64,000 nucleotides of DNA from Bostrychus sinensis (lineage: Eukaryota; Chordata; Actinopteri; Gobiiformes; Eleotridae): positions 1,736,288 to 1,800,287 of the forward strand of contig CM036251.1 of assembly GCA_020698575.1 (NCBI GenBank). The letters are read 5' to 3'. Position numbers and translations under genes: made by a program. The notes beneath the pieces were generated by a model. It had not been told where the DNA came from, did no database searches, and saw only the letters and a program-made list of their open reading frames with translations. This document shows positions 42,901 through 54,900 of this stretch, piece by piece (position 1 is the first letter of the stretch; every line of letters starts with the position of its first letter).

Positions 42901-45900
42901 AGAAGAGAGAGCAGCTGCCTCACGTTTGCCCGAGGTTCCACTTCAGGAGGAGTCCACTGCTTTGGCCGCTGCAGCTCTCTCCTTTCCCTCACAAGTCTCG
43001 TGTAAAACTTTTTACTCATAAATGTTACGTGTGCTTTTTATATCGCTTCCTTTCACTGCCTCTGTCCGTGCGCGTTCCTGGAGCTGTGCTTTCTGTTTGT
43101 CCTGGACCCGCGGTGAGAGCGGCCATCCCTGAACTCATGGAGCCACAAGCCCCAAACTCCTACAGACGCTTCATTTACGGTGTTTTTTTTTCCCACAAAA
43201 GCGCCAATTCTCAACTCAGAGCAGCAGCCTCACTGCAGACAGGTGACCCCGCCCCTGACAGGTGACCACGCCCCTGACAGGTGACCATGCCCCTGACAGG
43301 TGACCCCGCCCCTGACAGGTGACCCCGCCCCTGACAGGTGACCATGCCCCTGACAGGCGACCCCGCCCCTGACAGGTGACCCCGCCCCTGACAGGTGACC
43401 CCGCCCCTGACAGGTGACCCCGCCCCTGACAGGTGACCCCGCCCCTGACAGGTGACCCCGCCCCTGACAGGTGACCCCGCCCCTGTCCGCGGCGCTGAGA
43501 GGAGCAGAGGCTCAGGTGTCTGCAGTAGATTTAATGCAGAGCACAGTTCAGCAGACGCTGTTATCTCAGTTACTACACAGATTTATTAACGGCTCTCTCA
43601 CAATATTTAGAACTTTTTTCTGAGATTTTTTTTTTTTCCCAAGTAAAAAGTATCCAAGTAAAAACACACTCCTCAACCTCTCTGGACTTTTTTTTATTTA
43701 AACGCTGCATATTGTCATGGAAAATCTACCAAGTTAAACATTGTGATTAATCTGATTCATTTGTTTAATCGATTGACAGCTCCACTTCAAATGCTTCCTG
43801 TAAAGAACTGTCCTCAGGTATCATTGTTATTAAATGCATTGTGTCAAAGTATTTAAGATGCTTTTGTATTAATGACCCAGCGGAACACAAGAGACTGAAC
43901 CTCTCTTTATTATTCTGTACTACTTTACTGCAGCTTTTATATTTAAGTACTGTGTGTCTACAATAAGGGCACAGCAAAAAAGGAACTGATTTTAAACCAA
44001 TATTGAAAATACTTTGTACTTCAAACTAAATACAAAAATGTAGCAGAATAAAACTAAACCTCCTGTAAAATCTAAATACAAATACATGAAAATTGTACTT
44101 ATGTAAAGTAACTAAGTACAATACTTTTACTTTTTTACATGCTACCACTGTTTTATAAAAATATTACTTAAGTAGAAGTATAAAGTATGTTGTGATAAAA
44201 CTACTGTTAGAAGTAGAATTTATTTAGAGCTACTTCAGTAAATGTGAGTGAGTTCCACAGCTGGGATTTGTAGAATTCTGCAGGAAAAATACAGAGAAAA
44301 GGAAAAAGTCTCATTAACTCATCTCGTTCAGAGGTCATGGAGAGGTCAGAGGTCACGGAGAGGTCAGAGGTCACGGAGAGGTCAGAGGTCACGGAGAGGT
44401 CAGAGGTCATGGAGAGGTCAGAGGTCACGGAGAGGTCAGAGGTCACGGAGATGTGTTGTTGTGGTCTGTGCAGGGTTCCTGGTTCCTGTGGGGTCAGAGG
44501 TCAGAGGTCGTCGTGTGGTGGTGATAGTGGAACATCTGGAGCGAGCGTCCTCTCTGTCTGCGCTGATGGGAGACGTCTGCCACAGCCTGGACCAGAGGGG
44601 CCCCCAGCACCCGGTCCCCACCGGCGCCGGTAAGGAACTGATCGTCCCCGAGCAGAACTGTTCACCCCTACGTCCCAGCGCAGAACTGTTCACCCCTACG
44701 TCCCAGCGCAGAACTGTTCACCCCTACGTCCCCGAGCAGAACTGTTCACCCCTACGTCCCAGCGCAGAACTGTTCACCCCTACGTCCCAGCGCAGAACTG
44801 TTCACCCCTACGTCCCAGCGCAGAACTGTTCACCCCTACGTCCCCGAGCAGAACTGTTCACCCCTACGTCCCCGAGCAAAACTGTTCACCCCTACGTCCC
44901 AGCGCAGAACTGTTCACCCCTACGTCCCAGCGCAGAACTGTTCACCCCTACGTCCCAGCGCAGAACTGTTCACCCCTACGTCCCCGAGCAAAACTGTTCA
45001 CCCCTACGTCCCAGGGCAGAACTGTTCACCCCTACGTCCCAGGGCAGAACTGTTCACCCCTACGTCCCAGGGCAGAACTGTTCACCCCTACGTCCCCGAG
45101 CAGAACTGTTCACCCCTGTGTCCCAGAGCAGAACTGTTCACCCCTACGTCCCAGAGCAGAACTGTTCACCCCTACATCCCAGAGCAGAACTGTTCACCCC
45201 TACGTCCCAGCGCAGAACTGTTCACCCCTACGTCCCCGAGCAGAACTGTTCACCCCTACGTCCCAGAGCAGAACTGTTCACCCCTACGTCCCAGCGCAGA
45301 ACTGTTCACCTCTACGTCCCAGGGCAGAACTGTTCACCCCTACGTCCCCGAGCAGAACTGTTCACCCCTACGTCCCAGAGCAGAACTGTTCACCCCTGTG
45401 TCCCAGAGCAGAACTGTTCACCTCTACGTCCCAGGGCAGAACTGTTCACCCCTACGTCCCCGAGCAGAACTGTTCACCCCTGTGTCCCAGAGCAGAACTG
45501 TTCACCCCTACGTCCCAGCGCAGAACTGTTCACCTCTACGTCCCAGAGCAGAACTGTTCACCCCTACGTCCCCGAGCAGAACTGTTCACCTCTACGTCCC
45601 CGAGCAGAACTGTTCACCCCTACGTCCCAGAGCAGAACTGTTCACCCCTACGTCCCAGCGCAGAACTGTTCACCTCTACGTCCCAGAGCAGAACTGTTCA
45701 CCCCTACGTCCCCGAGCAGAACTGTTCACCTCTACGTCCCCGAGCAGAACTGTTCACCCCTACGTCCCCGAGCAGAACTGTTCACCCCTGTGTCCCAGAG
45801 CAGAACTGTTCACCCCTACGTCCCAGCGCAGAACTGTTCACCTCTACGTCCCAGAGCAGAACTGTTCACCCCTACGTCCCCGAGCAGAACTGTTCACCTC

Positions 45901-48900
45901 TACGTCCCCGAGCAGAACTGTTCACCCCTGTGTCCCAGAGCAGAACTGTTCACCCCTACGTCCCAGCGCAGAACTGTTCACCTCTACGTCCCAGAGCAGA
46001 ACTGTTCACCCCTACGTCCCCGAGCAGAACTGTTCACCTCTACGTCCCCGAGCAGAACTGTTCACCCCTACGTCCCCGAGCAGAACTGTTCACCCCTACG
46101 TCCCCGAGCAGAACTGTTCACCCCTGCGTTGATCTCTCTGCAGAGGTTCTTCTCTCGTCTCTGTGTCTCGGCTCTGTATTTTATCGCTGATGTTGACGTC
46201 ATGTTTCCTCTCGGACTAAATCTGAGACTCTGCTGCTGTGGACACTTTTGTCTCAGCAGCAAACATCACAGAAATATTATACATTCATATTTGTTTCTAC
46301 TTTTTGCATAAATCCCTATAACTAAATAATAATAATAGTAATAATAAACTTCTGTCCTGATTACAAAAAACTAATATTTAATTATCTTCAGAGTTGTAAT
46401 CCTTTTTATGCCAGTGTGTGTAATGGCATCTCATTTTATAAATAAAATAAAAAATAAAATAAATATTTTTAATATTCTCCATGCAAATTGGATTTTTTAA
46501 GTTTTTGTTTTCTTCTTACAGCTTTGGGTCTGTCAGATTATGAACAACGTTTAATTTTAGGGATCATTTTAATTTTTTCTGTGCTGTGGCCAATCTAAAA
46601 ACCAACTCTCATTAAAACTGGTTGTAACTTTGTTATTACAAAAAAAATCCCAAATCCATCTAAATGAGTGCTGCTGGTGATCTGTGACAGAGCCAAGGCT
46701 GAAATAACCCCTCCCACTTTCCCTGGAGAATATTGAGAATTTTATTTTATTTTTTATTTTTATTTTTTTCCAAAACTTGAGATGTCATTACCTGCACAGG
46801 CACAGGGCTAAAATTCTGAAAATAATTCAATATTTGATATTTTGTTTGTTTGTCGTTGTGTCCTTCCTTGGGCAAGACACTTCTCCCACCTGACTTCCAG
46901 TGTCTGCTGCACTGCTGTGTGAATGAGTGAATGTGAATGTGTGAATGTTTGTTTGTTTGACGACAGACTGTCATTCTCTTTGTGTAATCCTCGCGTCTCG
47001 AAGCGTCTCTGGCTTCTGTTGGATTTTGAATGAGCGATAAGTCGCTGACAGCATAAACCTGTCACTCATTCACAGTCACTCTCTCACGTCACGTCCAACT
47101 CGTCAAACATGTCTTCTGTGCTGTTCTTATTTTATCTTTCTCTTTGCTTCTTTTTTCTCTCTTTTTGTTTCTGTTTGTCCTTTTGTTTCTTTCTTAATTT
47201 GTTGGTTTTCATGTTGACATCAGCCTGTGATTGTAACAGAAACAGACGGCCAACCCTAATGAGCATAAACACGATTGGTCGACGCTCACTGATCCAGGCT
47301 GACCCCCCTCTGTTAAAATCATTAATAATAAACAGGTCAGCTCTTTTTTAAATGTTACTCTGTCCCATTAGGGTTTACAGAAATACAAAACAAGCCAGAG
47401 CACAATCAGTGGCACTTGTTTTAGTCAAAAGAAGAAAGCTGAAGCCTACATGAGCCACATTTTTCTGTCTCGTGACACCAGAGACATGAGGCACCACCGT
47501 GTGTGTTTAGATGCGTTAATGAAAGACTGCGCTGTCGACTAAAAAAGCTGAAGTCAGGGCGTGCACAGTTCAAACAGAAGATGTTTATTGATACAGTCGG
47601 CAGCGGTGGGAACGCCCCAAAAACGTTACTTCCAGTTCCCTCGTGTGGGAAAACAAATCATTTGCAAATGAGTCGCTCTGTCACCTTTGGTTCAACAAAC
47701 ACAAGAGCAGACGCTGGATTTAAGTTTTATATTTTACCAAATAAAGACACAGAGACACACAGGAAAACACAGTAATGATCCAAATTTGAGCATAAATGTA
47801 ATCACTGTGTGAGGTTGACAGTGTAAAACATGATGAGTTCATGTTTATTGTAAATGTGTCAGTATCTGTGCAGTGTGTTCTCCAAACGTCCTCCTCTCTG
47901 TCTCCGTGTTCTAACGTAGTTCCTCATCAGAAACAGACCTGGAGCTGGGTTCTGTTTCAGTAATCTTGTATTCTCTGGCGCTGAGTTTCTGAGGTCTCAG
48001 AATGCTCGGTTCCACCACAAAGCTCCGCCCACTCCAGGAAGCACTGACCAATCAACAGCAAGCCCTCTACGTCCAGTCTGCTCTCTGTTATTTATCCAAA
48101 AAACGGTGCACAGCTCTGGGGAGGAAAATGGATCAGACACAAAGTTTAAGAAAGAAAAGTTCCTTTGATTCTTTGATTATGTACAAAAGACCTCACCATT
48201 CTGCTGCTCTCTACCGCCCTCTGCTGGTCTCTTCTCCTGTTTCTGTATGGCACCAGTAGGATATTTATTAAATACGTTCTCTTTCAGTCCCATAATGTTT
48301 TTAAAGTCTGTAAAATGCTGCTGTTCTAGAGGAGACCAATAAAAAAAGTAAAAACATGAATAAAAGCAGACTTTAAAACCTCTGTATGTCCACGTCCCTC
48401 CCTCAGGTCCTCATTTTTTCGTGGAGGGCGGTTACCTCATCACCACTCTGTCTAAGCCCCGCCTCCAGGGCTCAGAGCTCCGCCTCCAGCAGCACCTGAG
48501 GTGGGTGACCCTGCGCTGGGACCAGGAGCCGCTGCGGGGCATGCTGGGAAGGCAGCTGAGACGCAGACTCAGTCAACAGGTGAGAGACAGACCAATGTGG
48601 TTCAACACTGCCACCTGCAGGACTAACACGAACATTACATAAATATACTTCATTTTCTCCAGAGGACTAAACCAGGACTAAACCAGGTCTAAACCAGGAC
48701 TAAACCAGGACTAAACCAGGACTAAACCAGGACTAAACCAGGACTAAACCAGGTCTAAACCAGGACTAAACCAGGACTAAACCAGGACTAAACCAGGACT
48801 AAACCAGGTCTAAACCAGGACTAAACCAGGACTAAACCAGGTCTAAACCAGGACTAAACCAGGTCTAAACCAGGACTAAACCAGGACTAAACCAGGACTA

Positions 48901-51900
48901 AACCAATATGGTTCAACACTGCCACCTGCGGGACTAACACGAACATTACATAAACATACTCATTCATGTTCTCCAGAGGACTAAACCAGGACTAAACCAG
49001 GACTAAACCAGGTCTAAACCAGGACTAAACCAGGTCTAAACCAGGACTCAACTAGAACTAAACCAGGACTAAACCAGGACTAAATTAGACCTAAACCAGG
49101 ACTAAATCAGGACTAAACTAGAACTAAACCAGGACTAAATCAGGACTAAACCAGGACTAAATTAGAACTAAACCAGGACTAAATCAGGACTAAACCAGGA
49201 CTAAATTAGAACTAAATCAGGACTAAACCAGGACTAAATTAGAACTAAACCAGGACTAAACCAGGACTAAACCAGGTCTAAACCAGGTCTAAACCAGGAC
49301 TAAACCAGGACTAAACTAGAACTAAACCAGGACTAAACCAGGTCTAAACCAGGACTAAACCAGGTCTAAACCAGGACTAAAGCAGGTCTAAACCAGGACT
49401 CAACTAGAACTAAACCAGGACTAAACCAGGACTAAACTAGACCTAAACCAGGACTAAATCAGGACTAAACTAGAACTAAACCAGGACTAAATCAGGACTA
49501 AACCAGGACTAAATTAGAACTAAACCAGGACTAAATCAGGACTAAACCAGGACTAAATTAGAACTAAACCAGGACTAAATCAGGACTAAACCAGGACTAA
49601 ATTAGAACTAAACCAGGACTAAACCAGGACTAAACCAGGTCTAAACCAGGACTAAACCAGGACTAAACCAGGACTAAACCAGGTCTAAACCAGGACTAAA
49701 CCAGGACTAAATCAGGACTAAACTTGGACTAAACCAGGACTAAACTAGAACTAAACCAGGACTAAACTAGAGCTAAACCAGGACTAAACTTGAACTAAAC
49801 CAGGTCTAAACTAGAACTAAACCAGGACTAAACCAGGACTAAACTAGAACTAAATCAGGACTAAACCAGGACTAAACCAGGACTAAACCAGGACTAAACC
49901 AGGGCTAAACCAGGGCTAAACCAGGGCTAAACTAGGGCTAAACTAGAACTAAACCAGGTCTACACCAAGGCTTAACCAGGTCTGAACCAGTTCTAAACCA
50001 GCACTTAACTAGGACCAGGCCAGGATTAAATCAGAAGGAAATCTGTCTTAAAATAAAACTAAACCATGACTTGAACTGAAAAGTACCACCAGAGGGACCC
50101 GTACCACAGTTTGAGAACCTCAGTAGACCCACAGTAACAAAAACCTTTAGACTCTGGTTTTGGACCTGTCCTGCTGAGTCCTCTCCTGGTGTGTTCTAGG
50201 CTGGAGAAGGGTCACATGACGGCCTCCTGCGGCGCTCGGCCTTCTGGGTAACGCAGTTCTGGCAGCAGCTGAACTCGTGTCTGTGCAGACTGGGGACCAC
50301 TGACGCTCTTCTGGGCCCTCACTGCTTCATGTCCTGTCCACTGTCCAGCTCCGAGGACATCGTCAGGTTCGGATCTTACTGCTTTAAATAAAACGGAGGT
50401 GAGCTGGGTCTGAGGCAGGCTCGGGCTGAACCGGACTACAAAACCCAGGCTCCCTCACAGCCCTGGGAGTATGGAGTATTAGAAGAGTATTAGAAGAGTA
50501 TTAGAAGAGTATTAGAAGAGTATTAGAATATTAGAAGAGTATTAGAAGAGTATTAGAGTATTAGAAGAGTATTAGAAGAGTATTAGAGTATTAGAAGAGT
50601 ATTAGAAGAGTATTAGAAGAGTATTAGAGTATTAGAAGAGTATTAGAGTATTAGAAGAGTATTAGAGTATTAGAAGAGTATTAGAAGAGTATTAGAATAT
50701 TAGAAGAGTATTAGAAGAGTATTAGAGTATTAGAAGAGTATTAGAGTATTAGAAGAGTATTAGAAGAGTATTAGAAGAGTATTAGAGTATTAGAAGAGTA
50801 TTAGAGTATTAGAAGAGTATTAGAAGAGTATTAGAGTATTAGAAGAGTATTAGAGTATTAGAAGAGTATTAGAAGAGTATTAACAGACAGTAGACTTCCT
50901 GGACTAAACCAAGACTATATTAGAATTAAAGGTGGATTAAAACAAGGTCAAACCATGTCTCTACTCAGAATAACTAGAGGTCGACTGATGTATGAGGCAG
51001 ATTTTTGCCTGTTTTAGAAAAGGTGTTGCTGTTCTAGAGTGTGATGATGTCTAAACCTCAGATGAAGCAGGGGCTGTAAAGAAGCTCAGGTGAAGGACTG
51101 GTTTTAAAATAAATATCCAAGCAGAAAATCCACAAATATTGAACCTGATCATTTTTGTTAGTGACTGCTTTCACAAACTCGCCAGAATAATCTTATGGCT
51201 TATTGCTGAGTTTACCGACAGCAGTCAGACCTGTGTGTTTGAATAATATCACCACTTTCTGAAGAAATAACTTCACTTTAGGTCATTAGTTCTGACAGAT
51301 GAGACTTTGAACTTTGTGTGGGTTTTTGTTTCGTGTGGATAAGCCCAGTAATTGCAGAGATGAAAACCAGAAACCGCACCAAGACATCAGCAACTTCAGC
51401 AGCAGACACTACCTCAGACTCTTTAGAAGTCTGGGCCCCATCTTGTCTCAGTTTGGGCCCTTACTCTGCAGTTCATAGGAAACATCCAAAATCTCTTTAT
51501 CTCAGCCTGAAGAAAAAGATTGTTGTCATTTCTCTGGAACAGAAGCTCTCCCTGCACAGAGTCTGAGCTGCTCATCTTTAACTCTTCTCTCTGTCACAGT
51601 CTCACATCTGTTTGCATTTCAATAAGCATTACTATAAAAATGACTATATGAAATTTATTTCTTCTATAAAATTAAGAAAATCGATCTTAGTCCAATAAAG
51701 TGTCAGTGTTTATCGGCCAGCGGCTGCTCTGATATTTACAAATTTGGCATCGTCCATAGAAAAACCCGATTGACCGCTAGTACTAACGGCAGAGGTCTGT
51801 TGTAATATTTAGTTACGTTTACTTAAGTACCTTTTTTAATATATTGCACTTTTTAGTAAGGTTGCTCCGATCGATCGGCCGCCGATCATGATCGGCCGAT

Positions 51901-54900
51901 CATGGCTAAAAATAGAGTGATCGGTGATCGGTAAAATGGGCCGATCAAATTACAACACGTGAGGCTCTCACATTTCCTGTCCTGCGACTCCGGTTTGATT
52001 AAACAGCAGTAGCGTTATTTTAGCAGTGTTTTTAAGTTAAGCCCTGGTTATAACTAACACAAACCTGCCCTGGAGGCGCTGCTTTGTGTCCCCGCTGTGT
52101 CCCCGCCTGCTCCTGGAGCGCACGGGACAGAACCGAGGCGCAGCAGTGTGTGTATTTGCAAACACCAACGTAAATAGAGCTACAGCTAACCCGCTAACAG
52201 TTACGTTAAAAAGATTAAGAAAGTTCAGAGTCTGCCTGTGTCTTGTTGCGCGGAGAAAACTGTGCGTTTTGTGGCTTAAACTGCACCAAATGGCTGCTAA
52301 TGGAAAGAGAAAGTAAAAAGGCAGCCCATGTGTCCGTGAGTCTGAGAGGAGCACCTTTCATCGTTGTCTTCTCTGCTCTCTTTGCACGTTTTCTTCATTC
52401 AGACGTTGTCAGACCTGGCAGCAGGAGCTGTCTGCTCTTTAGTCCACTGTGTTTCAACCTGGTTTGGCTGCGCGTTACGCGGACACAGGCGCTGCACCCG
52501 CGGACTCGCATTAAAGGAACTAATTAAGAAGAACAGCTGATTTTTACATCAGCGGAGCATTCAAACAAAGCCACAGACACTGGGCACACATTAAAGGCCG
52601 ATAATGCAACAAAACCTCTTCTAAAACAAAAATAAGTAGAATTTTGTTGTTCTTTTATATTTACAAAGGCTACAGTATTTTTCAAATGGAACTAATAATA
52701 GCCTGCATACAATACATTACTACATTGAAGACCACGTGATCGGTATCGGCCATGATCGGTATCGGCCGATCACAGCAGAGGCTGATCGGTGATCGGCCTC
52801 AAAAACCCTGATCGGAGCACCCTTACTTTTTAGAATAGTTTTATTACAAAATACTTTTACTTCTACTCGAGTAATATTATTTTTAATTAACAGTACTCTT
52901 ACTCAAGTACAATATTTGGTTACTCTACGTCATGTGAGGTAGTTAGAAGTAAAAGTAAAAGTTAGGAGTAAAAGCCAACAGAGGGCTCCTCAGGGGCTCA
53001 CCTGGCAGAGCGCGTCCCTCAGACCAGAGAGGCCTGGGTTCAAAGCCCGGCCTGGGCCTCATTGCTTTGTGGAATCTCTTTCAAACAAAAAGCAAATAAA
53101 CCAAAGTCAACATTATTTGACTAAACAGGGACTGAAACCAAGACGATCCAACTTTGTACACAGCGCGTCTTTAATGCATTAAAACTGTGATTCTCAAACT
53201 TTTCACACCAAGTACCACCTCAGAAACTATTCATCCAAAACTCAACTCAGGCTCAACTATTACTGCACCTTTCCTGAAGCCTTAAAACAAGAAAAAGACC
53301 TGGTAGGTTCTGCTCATTCCTGAACATCTGCAGGTGATACTGCAAAAATCCTGGACACTTACACTTTCTGTGCAGCTGCCCTTGTGCAGAGAAATATTTC
53401 ACATCCCACAGAAAAGAAATGAGCATTTCTACCAGGACTAAATAAAGTCTAAATAACATCTTACCAGGCAGTAAAACCAGGACTAAGCCAGGACTAAACC
53501 AGGACTAAACCAGGACTAAACCAGGACTAAACCAGGACTAAACCAGGACTAAACCAGGTCTAAAACAAGACTAAGCCAGGACTAAACCAGGACTAAACCA
53601 GGACTAAACCAGGACTAAACCAGGTCTAAACCAGGACTTAACCAGGACTAAACCAGGACTAAACCAGGACTAAACCAGGACTAAACCAGGACTAAACCAG
53701 GTCTAAAACAAGACTAAGCCAGGACTAAACCAGGACTAAACCAGGACTAAGCCAGGACTAAACCAGGACTAAACCAGGACTAAACCAGGACTAAACCAGG
53801 ACTAAACCAGGTCTAAAACAAGACTAAGCCAGGACTAAACCAGGACTAAACCAGGTCTAAACCAGGACTTAACCAGGACTAAACCAGGACTAAACCAGGT
53901 CTAAAACAAGACTAAGCCAGGACTAAACCAGGACTAAACCAGGACTAAACCAGGTCTAAAACAAGACTAAGCCAGGACTAAACCAGGACTAAACCAGGAC
54001 TAAACCAGGACTAAACCAGGTCTAAAACAAGACTAAGCCAGGACTAAACCAGGACTAAGCCAGGACTAAACCAGGACTAAACCAAATACAGCAGGTCTGT
54101 AAATTAAATTAAATCTGACTTGAACTTTTGAGAACCACTGCTGTAAAAGATTAACAAAGGAAATAATGAGGTAAATTGAAAGTGTGTGTGTTTTTTAATC
54201 TGCATCTAGAGGCTGAATGTTTTGAATGATATTTGTAGATATAAACAAATTTATTTTCGTTAAGAAAACCCCGGTCTTCTTTGATCTGAGTGTGGTGTTT
54301 CCTGAGCAGGTGGCTGTCTGCTCTGTGGAACTCTGTGGTGGTTCCTCGAGTCGAAGCTGCCGTCGTGTCCAGAGTCTCCTCCAGACGCTCCTCCTCCTCC
54401 TCCTCCTCCTCCTCCTCCTCCGGCTGCCCGTCTCCTAGCGACCGCCTCCCTCCTCCGTCTCCCGGCGACAGTCAGCTGAGTGCGGGTCAGAGGGCGGTGG
54501 TGAAGGCCGCGCTCAGCATCGTCCTGAACCGAGCCCTGCTGCCGGGATGTCCTCTGTCCAGACCCGGTGAGACAAACACTGGACTCAGACTCGGACTCAG
54601 GACTCAGGACTCAAACCAGGGATCTTCTAGTTCAGGGGTACATGCTCTATCCATTCAAGCCCTTATATCTCACAAAAGAATCCATCAAAACCATTCATTT
54701 GTTTTTTTACTGACCCCTTGTGGCTGGAGTTGGTATCTTCGGAACTTGGTCTGAACCAGGACTAACCCAGGACTCCCAGGATAAAGTCTCACTTAAACCT
54801 GACTAAATACAGTTGTGTTCAGAATAAAAGCAGTTTGTGTATCAAAGTCAGTAAATCTCAAAATCCTTATTCTAGCTTTTATTTCCACAAATGCATTGAA

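Noticed and set aside
42864..43265. 133-codon open frame as a possible gene
   Set aside because: It lies within a hAT-like element, shows no domain and runs into a minisatellite; no splice or homology support.
44648..46129. Glucocorticoid-response or heat-shock elements in the 28-bp array (AGAACTGTTCA)
   Set aside because: The GAAC and GTTC halves have one intervening base, whereas a GRE needs a 3-bp spacer, and the GAA to TTC spacing is 3 rather than the 2 of a heat-shock element.
52996..53057. A functional tRNA gene
   Set aside because: Boxes A and B are present but it is about 10 nt too short with mismatched acceptor and anticodon stems; kept only as a tRNA-like relic.
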